The notes: a model not told the origin generated them from the letters alone. A stretch of DNA of 64,000 nucleotides from Floccularia luteovirens (GCA_009739215.1 VSJF01000004.1:1860001-1924000); one strand, 5' to 3'; shown: positions 10,863 to 24,130, counted from the first letter of the stretch. Made by a program: numbers and translations.

Positions 10863-13317
10863 ATGCCCGTTCCTGTTCCACGCTTAGCTGAACAGGTTTC
10901 ACACCCAGTCATCAAGAACAATCACAAAGGTGACAAAGCAGCAAATCCGTTCGCAAACCTCACCCGTACCTTACCAGAATCCCCCATCGGACCTCCTCCC
11001 TCGTTTGGTACACGTGAAGAGTGGATCAGATCCCTGCCATACTGGAGGCGAACAAAACCTCGGCGCATTTGGGAGGACGATCTCCGTCCCAACGAGCAAC
11101 CTGTAGAACAGGGGTTTCACCCAGGGTTGACATTCGCGGAGAACGCGTCTGTTATTAAAGGAGCTTGCGCTGAAGCGTGTCTTCCGCCCGTCTACACTAT
11201 GCTGGAGTCATTGTCCCGCCCAGCTGCTGAGACGTATCCCATGAATTGTTCCCAAGGTGATCATCTGGTGGATGATATGGATGTTAACCATTCCTCTATC
11301 GCTATGAGCTCTCGTAGCCATGAAAACTCGTGGTCCTTGCCGCCTATTGGAACTATTGGTGATCGTCTCAACAGAATAGATGCCGAGCCTAGATCGCAGC
11401 ATCACGCTTTAACAGTTGGTGTCTCAAGTTGTCATCACCCTACATATGAGCGCGGTGCTTTCTCTCCGATTCTTGAGGATCAATCCCCAGGTACAGCCAG
11501 CGGTCCTGATGCAGTTTCCAGTCCATTGGAACCTATCACTCCCTTCGGCGTTTACGTTGACCGAGTTGTTGCTGAACAATCCATCCCATTGATTAATAAT
11601 GGATTTACAGAGTTTCTAGGCGATCCCGAGCATGGTTATCATGAAAAACAGCTCGGCCATAACTGTTCTCAGGTAGTATATCCGACTATAGCAGAAACGA
11701 AAGTCCAGGTTTCTGCTTCTGACGTGATCATTACCCCGAGCGCTAATTCTGATTACAAGAAACTCGCCGAACCTTTGTCCGGTTGGATGGCAAACTACGT
11801 TTGGAAAGTATGCACCACTGGTCTTAGCCTTCCATCTATGTTCTCCCGATCATTGTAAGCATTCATAATTTTTTTTAAATAATAAAATCCTCCCGTATTT
11901 ACACCAGAATCAATAGGAATGATACTGCTCAATATACGAACAACCCCCCAGGTCATTTAGCGCCTGCTGTGCACTCCCTTCTCTTGTCCACATTGCTACA
12001 ACCCTCTGCCGTGTTCCTGGCAATGTGGTACATCGTTCGCCTTCCTGTATACTTCAACGCTGCTCCCCTTAGCGCAGAGTACTCAAAAGAGATCTACTTC
12101 AGACATATCCTGCTCGGCGATACTTCCGGGACTTTTGACAAACTGAACACAGGGGACAGTGTGCCATTCCGTCTCATAGTACTTGGATGTATGCTAGCCA
12201 ACAAGTGGCTGGATGATCATACATTCTCGAACAAAACATGGTAAGAAACCTAACCTTGACATTCAATAAAATATACTGATCCTGGTCACTTAGGCATACT
12301 ATCTCTAATGTCCCAATTCATGCATTGAATCAGCTTGAATCCCTTGCTTTGGATATATTCACATATGATCTTTCTGTCCCGTCTCGTGAGTGGTCTCAGT
12401 GGCTCAACCATGTCTTGTCGTACCACATATCGTTGTCATCGCCTGCATACCCACAACCTATTTCTCGTCCCTCTACGAATCCTTCTTCTATCGTTAGAAA
12501 AGCGATCGAAGATATCATTCAGGCACCGGCTGCCCGTACGTTCTCATCTTCAGTTCCACAGCCTGTATTCCTCGGATTGGAAGAACGTAAACGGCAGAAA
12601 CTGGAAAAAGAACTTGTCATGGATGCTGATGTGCTCGAAATTGATCTTGATGAAGATGGCCCCCTGAGAGAAGAGTATTTGCCAAGACGTCGTGTCGGCG
12701 GTGCTGGATCCTTTACTAGGTCGCACGCAAGAATGGATATTTCTACTAACAATGCGCCAATCGATAGGCAATTCGAATGGGATAGTCGCCCAAAGAATGA
12801 TTTTCTTCCACCTCCGGCAAAATGGAGTCCAGCTGGCGATGAACCAATTCTACGTGATAGGAATCGTGCAAGTGGACATTATGTCGCTGTGCAGGCAACT
12901 CGTCAAAATCCGTACCCTGTTGTGAATCATCAGCATCAAGTTCAGGGGTATCACCAAAACTGGAGCTCGGTAGGACATTACATGCCGTCCAAGCCGCAGT
13001 CAGGGTTTATGTTGGACTTGCCCACAGTGAATACTCTCCTTCCATGGGGTTACAATTCTTTTCCGCAGCCCGCGCATTCACGGTCCCAATCCTTATCCAC
13101 GGATCATGAGACTTTCCAACAACACCATATGCGTTCTTACTCTCAATCAAAATTTGAGTATAGATGCAGTGATCTTCGAATGACTGCAAATGAGCTCGCA
13201 CCCCCTCTCGACACAGATCCACGTTGGATAGGTCCTGGACAATATACTTATGCCGCACCACCAATGTTAGCCCCTGTCATCAGTTCTAATTTTCAGTCTA
13301 CGTGGCTGAGAACGTGA
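10863..13317 (+). CDS. Cyclin-box protein, Clg1-like, long (782 aa)
   Basis: Three exons (10863-11854, 11908-12240, 12294-13317) join to 2349 bases in frame, giving 782 residues. The cyclin box sits in the middle, about residues 340-490. It includes HSLLLSTLLQPSAVFLAMWY, then LIVLGCMLANKWLDDHTF, W-HTISNVPIHALNQLESLAL and REWSQWLNHV. The LANKWLDDxTxxNxTW block is characteristic of fungal Clg1/PHO80-type cyclin-like proteins that partner a CDK. The flanking N-terminal 330 and C-terminal 290 residues are Ser/Pro-rich and probably disordered, with possible phosphosites. The ATG at 10863 is the first in a long leader. A shorter paralog with the same block order lies at 29939-31494. The CDK partner and process are not shown by the sequence. 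Confidence 0.87.
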
Positions 13318-14279
13318 CAAGTTTCCGTTTCCCTGTTATCCGGCCCCAGAAGTGCATTTCTCCAGTTCTAGATTCCGTTTCTCATCGATATTCACTCTAC
13401 TCTATATACGACCACCGACCCTGCATTTATTCTCTCCATCGTGGTCTATTTTAGCCTCTTTTCCTCGGCCATCCACCTGTACTATCTTTTCAGCTTCTGT
13501 GAATATCGACTACCTTGTCGACTGTCTTTTCCAATTGTCTTATAACGTTTACGCACTCCCGTTTTCCATGACATATCCATCCTGTCATCAGGAATATTTA
13601 GGGCTTCATATACGGAACATTTGGCGTCATCTGTTATGTCTTCTTTTTTTTTGCATACTCCACCTTGGCTGGTATCGTTGGACCGGGGCTGACACTGCTC
13701 CGACTACCCAGACATAATCCCGTTTGCAAATGGACCCCTGATCCTACGAAGTTCAAGTTCATCGCGGAGATGCCTCTTGACCCATTGAATGTCCCCAAAC
13801 CGTTCTGCCTTCTGTCCTCGATTGTTCGATATTTATCACGACTACCACCGCCACTAATAACAATCTTCCCTCTTCGCACTTGCTTGTTTGTTACAACGTT
13901 CCTGGTTCTGTTTCATTAGGAGAAATCCACATCAGTACTAAAACACAAAAATATTCTACCACTCTTTTTGCGCTTCATCTCTTCCCGTATTCCACGATTG
14001 CCCAGTTTCCAGACCACCACCTTATACCGCTTCATTCATCTCCGCCCATACCTATTTTCATTCTTTCCGCACATTCCTTTTCCTTTGCAACACTTTTTGT
14101 TGCGCCACATATAGTTAGGTAAGTAGTTATGCAAACCTTTTTTGTATCAGAGTTGTCGGATGTAGTTGCAATGCATATATGCCCCCATATATTTGAAATT
14201 TGGGAAGTAAGACTTCATTGTTATGAATTCAAAGGTAATAATACAAAGTCTAATAGGACATTTACTTCTTTGTTACATA
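13318..14279. other. Intergenic, pyrimidine-rich 3' region
   Basis: About 960 bases lie between the cyclin stop and the UBA1 stop. On the plus strand it is C/T-rich, which gives several overlapping spurious open frames (13352-14122). It is probably the cyclin 3' untranslated region plus the convergent end of UBA1. I see no supported gene. Confidence 0.5.
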
Positions 14280-17200
14280 TTATATGCGAACCACGATGAA
14301 GGGAACCTTCAAACCAGTAAAGTGAGCTTCTGAGATAATTCACGGTGATATGTACATACCTCAACATCCTCTCCATCTTCATCAGAGACCATTACTTCGA
14401 CAATCAGATGCTTCACATGAGATGGTATGGGCTTTTTGCTGACATGTTCTACCAGTTCACTAAACTTCATGGGAAGCCTCTCCTCGCTCTAAGTTATGTC
14501 ATGTCATGAGATTGAGTTCATTGCACGAGGATACAATATCTCACGAACCTTTTTCTTCCCAAGGAACCCACTCCACAACATACTTACACCCTGACTAACC
14601 ATAGTAATGTCAAGTTTATGATTAGCTTTAAACCATTTTATGATGTCCTTCAAAGATGGGTCGTTATTAAATTCGAAACGATCCCACAACGTCCATTCAG
14701 TTGATCCATATTTATTTTTGGCAGCGGCAATCGGTTCTGAGAATCCGAAAAATGGTAGAGCAAGATTAACGAATCCATTCTTGTATTCTTCTAATGTCTT
14801 CTTTCCATCAATTATCTACAAAAAGAAGCTCCTAAGATTCCATCCCACTAGACAACACGAACGTGGGTAACTAACCTTGTAGAGCTCCAAGCAAACTAGT
14901 CCTGTAACCAAGGAAGTAGTCGTCGCAATGGCAGGGATGATTTTCCCAGCTATTTGTTTCGTCGTATGACGATCTGCAATATTGATCCCATAGTTCATTG
15001 CACGAAGATTGGATGCGGCAGTGATGAAGTCAATGTGGTGATTTGTGTCGTCATCCTTTTCGAATTCAACTGGTGTTAGACGGTAGCCAGCCAAAGAAGC
15101 TGGTGCTGGAAGCTTGGCAATTAAGTTATCAATGCTGTCATCTGAGTTCTATTGTTAGTCCAACTCAATACACGAATAAAACGTGCCCCTACCTCCACCA
15201 CCAGCTTGAGGTACTGGATCATTGTCATTTATCTGGATCTTGACACCGCTCTTTGGTACAAACTCCGGCACTATGACGATCTCAGAAATTTTACGGAAAA
15301 CTGCCGGATCTGTTTCTCCGCGTAGTCCGTAATTGAACGCATGAAGGTTCGCCGCAGCAATAATATATGCCAAATGGACGGGCTTTACCTATAATTGAGA
15401 CAATCAAACTCCGCGAAGAGATATAGATGCGTACGTCATTGGCATTGAACGTTATTGGGTCTGGAGCCCTCTTCGGGCCACTCCAGAACGGTTGTCCTGT
15501 ACTGGTTACTGCATCTTTAGGTAAACTGAATAACAGCTGGCGAATATCGTTATTATAATCCCGTTCAAATTGCAAGCGTGCCCAAACAATGCATTCCTCA
15601 ATTGTCAGGGGTTTATTGGTGACAAGGAAAGAGTTTATTTGTTCGATCTGTTCTTTGTGTTGTCCGGAGTACTTGAGTGTGGTTTCTAGATAATTCGGTT
15701 CTGATAGGTAAGCATTGACAGCTTGAGCAGGTTTGACGAAGAGATTATCAAATTGAGTTCGACTCCACTTGAAGAAAGTGAGATAAACACATAAAGCAGG
15801 AATTCCGATGATCATACCTCAATTGTATGGTTTATAGCGTTGGGGAAATTCTTTATAGTACAAGAAGGTGTCTCCTTCTCTGGAGGATCTTGTGATGAAC
15901 CATAAGATTCTGTGAGGTCGGGAATAACAACTTGAGTGTTCCCCTTTGTTCCAAGTGTACCGGATTCGAGCAATGGTTTACGATAGAAAACACATCTCTG
16001 GTCCATATACAAGCCTGCAAATATGAGAAAAATAACCAAATAAAAACATGAATTCGACATACGAGCTTTGATGTTATCCAAGGCATTAGTGACGCCGTCT
16101 ATGCCCTCGAAGAAGCGGTCATCGTACACGCCTTTGGTAAAGGATAGTCAGGTCGAGCTGTGAACCAAGATTATGGGATCACTAACTTTCAGTTGGGGGA
16201 CCAACAGGTTCTTGCTTAGCCAGTATCTTTCCAGCCAGATCGGGATTCATCTCGGCTACTGCAACTGCAGCAACTTCGGCCTTGAATTTTCCAAGGTCTT
16301 TCGGTCTAAAAAGGAACTGTCTATTAAGGTTGCTTTTTTCTATGGTATCCAAATCCGTGACATGAATGACACCATTTGGACCTGAACCGAGGCCAATCAT
16401 ACTCCAGTTTTTGAGCATTTCACACCCAATAGCACCAGCACCAACTAGGAACTGTCGATGATTCGCAATCTTTTCCTGGAATTTTCTGCCAAAGACAGCT
16501 ATCTGGCTGTCATATCTTGAGCCTATAGGTTGGCACTCCTCTTCTGACGGAAGAGTCGCAGGTAGGGATTCCAAAGAGTCAAAGTACATGTGTTGGAACA
16601 TGGGATGGAATTTTGCTGAACATGCTTTGAGAACCTCCTGCGCCACGAATCCACCAATAACAGCAACAAGAGGGGACAAGGATCCGGATGCTTGGTAGGA
16701 TAATTCGGTGAGTATCTTCTCGTCCACATCTGCATCCAACTTTTTGGCCAGCGAAACCAGACTTGCAGCATCTTCGGGATTTCTTGGGCGTGGTAAACGA
16801 CCCTTAGAAGAGTTGAATTCCGATAAAGCTTGAAAACCTGCATGAAGGGAAGCCGTTCTGTCCATTTTGGCGAAATCAGTGATGAAGAATTCTGGGTTTG
16901 CTAGTGATTCTCGAAGTGGTTTCTAACATACTAGCATTTAGCTAATTAATTCTTGATCTGAAGTATGCCCTTACAAAGTCAATTATCTTCGGCATCTTGA
17001 CCTGAGTGAATATGCCGCCAGCCTTGTAATCACCGAGACCTGAGGTATCACCAATAGTGAATGTGTATGGACCTTTGACAGATATTTTTCTTGGCTCGCA
17101 TCCATTAAGTTCCGTCATTCCTTGAACCTCAGTGAATGTCACGAAATCTCCATCCTCAAGACCATGTCTAGTCTCATCTAAGCATGTCACTAAACCTTCT

Positions 17201-18103
17201 TTATCCTACAAGAGATTAGTGAAATCCGATCTAGCGAAAAGAAAAGAAAACACACTTTAGCGACAGAAACTATCATTCCTGTCAAGGGCTGTTCTCCGGT
17301 GGGGTCCACGCAAGTGAACTTCGGCCCGAAATCATTGAATACCGAGCTGTAAGTTGTAAGTGGAGTCGTGATGCTCAGAAGTTTGTGGAGCGTACCCAAA
17401 TAAACCACGAGTTTCAGCAGCGATAAAGTGAACACCATGTTCGTGTGTCCAATTGTCAATTTCGATTTGTTTCTTGAATGACGCACCGCACAGAACAACG
17501 ACCTATACCCTGGTCAGAGGGAGCGACGTATGAGAAGGGAGAGACTTGCTTGGAATCCTTGTATGAGCTCTACGCTAACTTCTTCACTGGGTTTCCCTCC
17601 TAGATCTCGTACGGGAACATATGCATTTAGTTCAGCCAATCTCGGTAAAGTGGCAGCTGCTCGAGATTTTCCAATATCTTCAGATCTCAGAAAGAACTGG
17701 AAAGTATCAATATCCAATTTGATATAGTTTGGAGAGTTTAATTACTTGCGAACTCAAATCTTGCAACTTGACAGGTTCTGGATCGAAAATGGTGACAGAT
17801 TTGACTCCAGCAAGCACAATGTTTTTGGCTGAAAGTGTGGTTGGAATTATAAGAAAGATACACATTCCAGAACAAATGCGCTGACCTATCTCGGCGCCTA
17901 GTCCTTCCATGCCAACAATCAGAACATTGGATGTAGCCATTCTCTTCATTGCTTCATGGCCCAATACGTATCTGGCAAAGATGTGCGATTGTTATAGATT
18001 TCATTGAGATTGTGCTCTGGATTAAATCTTACAGCTGACGCGAGTAAAGTCCCTCATCGATAGCAGCTTCATCGATGTCCATTTGGGTTCCAATACTCGC
18101 CAT
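14280..18103 (-). CDS. UBA1: Ubiquitin-activating enzyme E1
   Basis: E1 adenylates the ubiquitin C terminus with ATP, forms a thioester and passes ubiquitin to E2 enzymes. The gene has many exons. Exon 1 gives [24 protein letters not shown]. The first, inactive adenylation half has [11 protein letters not shown] and GMEGLGAEI. The active adenylation half (about 16870-16180) has [32 protein letters not shown] and MNPDL. The catalytic cysteine is in [16 protein letters not shown]; its codon is at 15860-15862. The ubiquitin-fold domain follows and the protein ends PFIVVRI-stop. The length of about 1,010 residues is normal for Uba1. It is divergent from KIP3 with 454 bases between the start codons. 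Confidence 0.95.
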
Positions 18104-18557
18104 TTTTTGAGTGTAGTTTTATAATGTAGAAAGAGAAGAAGAACCACTCAGTCTAAGTACTAAGTAGATGACTTGACTGTGATCACAATCTTAATCAGCA
18201 GTGCATCTGCATCAATTCACGTGATCAGAGACACGACCAGACACTTCCAAACTGTTCTCTGTTGCCACTGTTATAGATCAATTGCCATTCATGATCATCA
18301 TATTTACATTGTATCACTCGGGGTGGTTAGCTAATTCGATAATCGACATTCATACATTTGATCTAGTGATGATCTTTTTTTTTCGAATGCGGAAAGAGAT
18401 AAGATCATAATACGCGTTCACGTGATCAAAACACGCTGATGGTTCAGTTTCCTAAGTTTCTGGCTGTTGGTCTGCTTCATAACAATCCGACCGACATCCA
18501 ACACCACTACCACGGTCTGCCACAAACTCAAAACAGACCACACCTTTTTACCAGACG
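18104..18557. promoter_or_regulatory. Divergent UBA1/KIP3 promoter with two TTCACGTGATCA copies and an ACGCGT box
   Basis: The 12-base word TTCACGTGATCA occurs at 18216-18227 and again at 18417-18428. Its core TCACGTGA is the palindrome bound by CBF1/USF-type bHLH factors in other fungi. The second copy overlaps ACGCGT (18412-18417), the MluI cell-cycle box recognised by MBF-type factors. The first copy lies about 115 bases from the UBA1 start and the second about 130 bases from the KIP3 start. Binding is inference; the words are seen directly. Confidence 0.6.
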
Positions 18558-21500
18558 ATGGTCGCTGCCGGATCTATCACCGTCGCAGGTGAAACAGTTC
18601 TTTTGCTTTGTTGCTTAATCCTGGCACTCAATTTACCCTTCATTAGTTCGAGTTCGTCCACCAACAGCTGCAGAAGCTGCCCGCCTCCCTCAGCCATGTT
18701 ATGATACAACATATCGTGGGGATGGTGCGCTCTCAACACCAGCAAAAGCTGCAAATACCGCAACCCTTCGCGACATTGTGCAAATTGTAGACGACCGTAT
18801 TATAACGTTCGACCCCGATGAGAAGGATAGAGCAAAAGCGTTTGTTGAGCGTGGATTCATGCCGCCTGGGTCAAAGCGTTACAAAGATAGACGGTTCATG
18901 TTTGATAAAGTCTTTGGTCATGAAGCCAGGCAACAAGACGTATACGCATCCACATCACAACCTCTTCTTCAAGGACTTTTAGATGGATACAATGCTACTG
19001 TGTTTGCCTATGGAGTAAGTTGCTCATTTGGCGGTGAGGATCTTTCTGATCTCAAATGCTAGGCCACCGGCTGTGGCAAAACACATACTATCAGTGGAAC
19101 AGAATCTGATCCAGGTATAATATACCTAACTATGGCGGACCTATTCCAACGAATCGAAGACCGCAAAGATGAGTGGAACGTAGAAGTTATGGTCACCTTC
19201 TTGGAGATTTATAACGAAGAAATACGTGATCTACTTGCCGAGCCTGGAACACACTACCCTCGAGGAGGTCTATCTATCAGAGAAGACAAGACAGTGAAAG
19301 TTGTGGGTCTCGTAGAATTGAAACCAAGGACAGCAGAAGAGGTCAAACAAATTGTTCTCCAAGGAAATCTACGGAGGACACAGAGTCCCACCCACGCAAA
19401 TGAGACAAGTTCGCGATCGCACGCAGTTTTGCAAGTTCATGTTACACAATCACCTCGCACGGCGGCTCTCAACGAACAACGAACTGTAGGAACGCTTTCT
19501 ATTATAGATCTTGCGGGCAGTGAACGTGCTGCAGCGACATCAAACATGGGACAACGCATGGTTGAAGGGGCTAATATCAACAAATCTCTTCTTGCGCTCG
19601 GGAACTGCATCAATGCACTGTGTGAGAGTGGTGGAGCCATCAGACACGTACCATATCGCAACAGCAAGTTGACACGCTTGCTCAAATTCTCGTTAGGAGG
19701 AAATTGCAAAACAGTCATGATCGTTTGTGTCGCGCCAACATCAATAAATTTCGATGATACCCACAATACTCTCATATATGCCGAACGAGCCACAAAGATC
19801 AAGACTAAAGTTGTCACGAGAAACGTTGTCAATGTTGATCGTCATGTTGGACGTTACGTCGAGGCTATCAACAGGCTGAATGAAGAAGTTGCGGAGTTGA
19901 AGCAAAAATTAGCAGACAAGAGGAATACCGAGGGGGAGATAGTACGTCGAAAGAAAGTCGAAGCAGCAGCAGAGGTAGCAAGAGCGAAAAACGATATGAA
20001 GGCGAAGGCCGATCAGACAAAACCGTCTATTATGGATGGCGCTGTATGTTCAGGAAAGCTGTTTGTGGCGAAAATTAAGCTTGCAGCCATCCAATCTCGG
20101 TTACGACAACTTGCTCTCGGTAAATCTTCACCTGCACAGGACGCAGAGCGTGCGTTGTTACAAGCATTGGCTGTTCCAGAAGAAGAAGCGACCAAGCCAG
20201 GATCCACATTGTCTGCCAGACTACAACGTTCCGCCAATTCAAACGCTATGTTTGACGCTACTATGCGCGCACTGTCGGAGAGACGATCCGAGAAATTAGA
20301 CGACTCGAACATTGAGAATATCAAGCTGGATGCCACCTGTATCAAGGTAGAGATGGAACGAGTGAAGATAGAAGCGGAGGGGAATGCAGTACGCGATTGT
20401 GTAGAGGATCTAGCAGAGGTGGTCGTGAAGCTCCTTGGGATGCTTGGAAGGTGCACTGTCATGATTGGAGAAGCAGGTAATGCACTGAAAGGCAGCCCAA
20501 CAAATCAAGATGGTGGGGCGGACGTCACTGTTCAGCAGGTCGTCGAGTTATTGGGGAGCATAAAGGAGAAGAATGACGACACTTTCAAAGAACTTGTCGG
20601 CCATTCTACTGAGGCTTACTCTACAGCTGGGACATCACTCAGCCACTTCGATAATTATGGTGTCACTTTCACTCGAAGGATCAACTCCGGACCAACCGCC
20701 CCTACCCAACCCTCAAAACCAGTTTATTCCCGCCGGTCGTCTTCGTATGGATCAAGTAACATACCATCTTCACCATCCAGACGGGGCCACAAATCTCCAC
20801 GGAGGTCATTGCGATCCAGTATAGCCGCACAACCATACCGAAGAGTCTCCGACAAGGATAAGAAGGGGGCTAAAACTGCGAAAAGTGTGCAATGGCGAGA
20901 CGAAGCCGGACAAGGCGATCTAGACGATGGTGGCCTCAACAAGCTTAGCCCACCTGTGCTTGCCGTCGTTCCCGCGAGTCCTGCTGATGGGTCAACAGCC
21001 AACACCCCAGAGCCTGGTAGAACATCACCTTTCATAAGGAGTTCATCATTAGGTGGCTCAGAAAGTGAGTGGGAAGACGACAATGAGAAGACGGACGATA
21101 GCCTCAACCTCAGTATGAACTTTATGTCCATGTCACTACCGCCGTCCACAAAACACGACTCCTCCACATCTTCCAGACCGAACGCAGGGAAACGATCACG
21201 CCCTAGCCGACTCGATCCCAGCTTCCTTAAGTCAAGGTCCAAAGCCTCGGGCTTAGGCAGTTTAGCTGAAGATGATGAAAGTAGCAGTCCAGAACGATCC
21301 ACCCGTCCATTATCTGATATGAGCGTCAACCAACTATCTGAAGATTCTGGAAGCAATCTACAAGTCCCGAAACACAGAGAACGCCATAATATGAATGGGA
21401 GTCCAAGTCGTCGTGGTCCTTCGACACCTAAAGGTGGTATGTCACTCAGCAAGTCTGCAAATAGCCGTAGACGCTCCAACATTGGACCCGTGCGGAACGA

Positions 21501-21780
21501 TAAAGGTAGAAGACGATCGAGTATGATTCCCCAACTTTCACCTCCGGACGGTGAGAGTAGTAAGGGCGGCCCAAGACGGGTCTTATTAGCTAGTCCAGCA
21601 AAACGAGTCAAGAGGGCGTCCCTTTCTCGATCCACCACTCTGGTGCCCCCCAAACTGAAGCTGAATAATACGTCCGGATATGTTGCAAATATCTCGCTGG
21701 TGTCCGGTGTGGACCCAAACGCAAGCATGGACTTCAGTAGCATGGGCAGATCTGGAGGGTCTAGACCTACATGGCGATGA
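18558..21780 (+). CDS. KIP3: Kinesin-8 motor (Kip3/Klp5-like)
   Basis: Exons 18558-18588, 18647-19014 and 19063-21780 join to 3117 bases, giving 1038 residues. The motor domain begins VAVRVRPPT. It has the kinesin-8 form of the P-loop, GATGCGKT (residues 133-140, across an exon junction), switch I SSRSH (about 249) and switch II DLAGSE (about 282). NKSLLALGNCINAL and HVPYRNSKLTRLL are also present. A family-typical insert lies in FMPPGSKRYKDRRFMFD. A neck/coiled-coil region (about 380-470) is followed by a long Ser/Pro/Arg-rich tail that is probably disordered and microtubule-binding. Kinesin-8 motors walk to microtubule plus ends and promote disassembly, setting spindle and nuclear position. 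The promoter carries a cell-cycle-type ACGCGT box. The large antisense frames inside exon 3 are shadows. Confidence 0.94.
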
Positions 21781-22158
21781 ACATTTTTTTCCTATCTCAT
21801 GATCAGTAATGACCTAGTTAGTCGTGGACTTGCAAGGCTGGCCTTACAATGTATGACAGAACTTGTACGTATGAATGTCTGCCGCTTTCGTTAATGTTGT
21901 TTCTATTTTGACGCAGTTCACTGTTGCTGAACATGCCATGCCCTGTTCTATTTTGTATATGATTCATACCCCCGGTCCTAGTTTGTACGTGGATAGTATC
22001 CAGGTATATATTTATAAGATGTTTAATCTAGTACGCTGGTTTTGTGTTTTTGTGACATCCTGAATGACCGAGCACATGAACGCATAATTTATTGCCAAAG
22101 TGCAACACACAATACTCAGGGAATATAGTGGCCAAATATGTATATAGAAGTCATCTCA
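21781..22158. other. Intergenic, 3' ends of KIP3 and EMP24
   Basis: The 378 bases between the two convergent stop codons hold no supported gene. One short frame (21875-22063) has no family features. Confidence 0.5.
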
Positions 22159-23039
22159 TTATATTACACGCTTGACCTCAAAGAATGACTGGAGCAGATA
22201 TTTCATTAGACACCCAAAATGAAAATGAAAATGTTGTGCCTCACTTTTAAGTAGTAGACCTGCCACGCGACAACAGAAAACAATACAATTGCTTGCAAGA
22301 CCGACCACCATTTCACCCGAGAGTTGGTCGATTCTGCTGTATTCCTATGTGTGCGCTCCCTAACAACAATATATTCCTGCTCATCCTTCACAGCAGTCAA
22401 ACCAGCAGTGAGAGAGCGAATTTCTCGTTCCACTGGCGCAACGATGTCTGCTTGTGCATGCAAGCACATTAGACTAGGCAAACATGAGAACAAGAGTACG
22501 TACCATCCTCTCCAACATATATGACACCGTGAACGTTGAAGCTGAATATGATATCAATTGACATAGGTGGGTGGAAATGTTAACGTTGCTATTACCTGAG
22601 CATTTTATCCGCAATGGCGCTCATTTGATTAGAGAAGCAATACTCATGGCGACCATCCGTCTCTGCAGTAATAGAAGCTGAGCCGGTTGACTGACGTATA
22701 TGCTTCGCGAGGACACGATCATCTGGATTTGATAACTGTATGCAAGCCTAAGCGCCTTGGGTTACAAGAACATGTGGGAACTAACCCAGAAGTCAATGTC
22801 AAGATGGCCACCACCTCCTACTTGGTATGTTACCGTCATCTAGAGACGGCGTAATTAATGTTCTTGAATAGAATTAGGGTAGTTCGGGATCCTACCTTGT
22901 CATGCCTATGCAGGTCCTCGAAAAAGCATTCCTTTTTTCCAGCAGGTACTTCAATGAGATGGGCAGACACCAGGGATGGTATAATCATAAAGAAGAGCAA
23001 GCATGAGTAAATTAGTGGAGATATACATGAATGAGGCAT
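22159..23039 (-). CDS. EMP24: Emp24/p24-beta (TMED2-type) ER-Golgi cargo receptor
   Basis: This is a type I membrane protein of COPII/COPI vesicles. Its signal peptide has core LLFFMIIPSLVSA. The GOLD domain follows: HLIEVPAGKKECFFEDL, then MTVTYQVGGGGHLDIDFWL, HEYCFSNQMS and FNVHG. A coiled-coil neck (PVEREIRSLTAGLTAVKDEQEY) precedes one transmembrane helix (WWSVLQAIVLFSVVAWQVYYL). The cytosolic tail ends SFFEVKRVI, with the diphenylalanine COP-binding motif; the tail form matches the p24-beta (Emp24/TMED2) class. There are several short introns, the last one splitting K from SFFEVKRVI. The protein has about 200 residues, the normal length. It is divergent from the RanBP1 gene with 202 bases between starts. 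Confidence 0.93.
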
Positions 23040-23241
23040 GTTTTAGAGAGAGTACGTTACAAAGAAAAGTTGTAAATCTGGTTGACACGCATCATTTGCA
23101 GGGTCGCAAGCTCTCGCAAGAACCCGTGATCAATTGATTACTTCAAACAGTCTAATGTGAGTACGCATCTCTGCATATCCACACCTCTTTCACCTTGAAG
23201 CCAACTCAGTTTTTGTTATTCAACACCTACAAGTATATAGC

Positions 23242-24130
23242 ATGGCTGAAAATACCGATGCTCTCGCTCCTAGGGTGTGTTTTCTTCTATCTCAGTTATC
23301 CGATCTTTCGCAGATCTCGCGATAATCGTTGTCTCATGATGTCCTTTTGTTCTTGGAATAGGAAGAAGAGACAGACGTTCATTTCGAACCAGTAATAAAA
23401 CTCACGGAACAAGTTGATACCAAAACCCACGAAGAGGATGAGGATGTGCTTTTCAAAATGTATGCTCCATATTTCAAAATCTTATCTATATCAAACTTTT
23501 ACAAATCCACTTCAGGCGGGCCAAACTCTTCAGATTCGATGTTGATTCAGCAGAATGGAAGGAACGTGGTACGGGTGATGTTCGTCTCTTGAGCCACAGA
23601 GAGACGAAGAAAGTTAGACTTGTAATGCGACGCGATAAAACTCTCAAAGTTTGTGCCAACCACGTTAGTAAGTGATCATTACCGTCCATAACCATATCTA
23701 ATCTAATGTCGGTTATTAATCTTTGTTCCATATCAGTCTCTTCCGATATGCGTCTGCAACCAAATATCGGGTCTGACAGAAGTTGGGTCTGGAAAGTAGC
23801 AGCTGACTATTCTGAAGATCCACCAACTTCAGAGACACTAGCTATACGCTTCGCCAACTCTGAAAGTGAGCTAGATAGATCGCTTGATGTAATATGGCTG
23901 CTCATGTGTTTGCAGATGCTGATAAATTCAAAGTCGCATTTGAGGACGCTCAAAAGAACAACGCTTCTTTGGGCAAGTCAAGTTCTGGTGAGGCTGAAGC
24001 TGAGACCGGGCCGGTGCCGGAAAAAGAGGAAGAAAAAGAGGCAAAGGAGGGGGAGGCAGAGAAGAAAGAAGAGGCAGAAAATAAAGAAGAGGCAAAGGAG
24101 GAGGCACACGAAGGTGGGGAGAAAGAGTAG
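23242..24130 (+). CDS. YRB1: Ran-binding protein 1 (RanBP1/Yrb1)
   Basis: Five exons (23242-23274, 23362-23459, 23516-23667, 23737-23865, 23916-24130) join to 627 bases, giving 208 residues. RanBP1 binds Ran-GTP and stimulates RanGAP in the cytoplasm, releasing export complexes. The Ran-binding (pleckstrin-like) domain starts at [20 protein letters not shown]. It continues with the hallmark blocks [54 protein letters not shown] and [15 protein letters not shown]. The C terminus is a long Glu/Lys/Ala low-complexity tail. The start ATG gives a short acidic leader, as in homologues. Confidence is high because every conserved block is present across clean splice junctions. Confidence 0.96.

Noticed and set aside
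20724..21743. A 339-codon open frame antisense to KIP3
   Set aside because: It lies wholly inside a well-supported kinesin exon, is Ser/Leu-rich from reversed Ser/Arg codons, and has no domain features.
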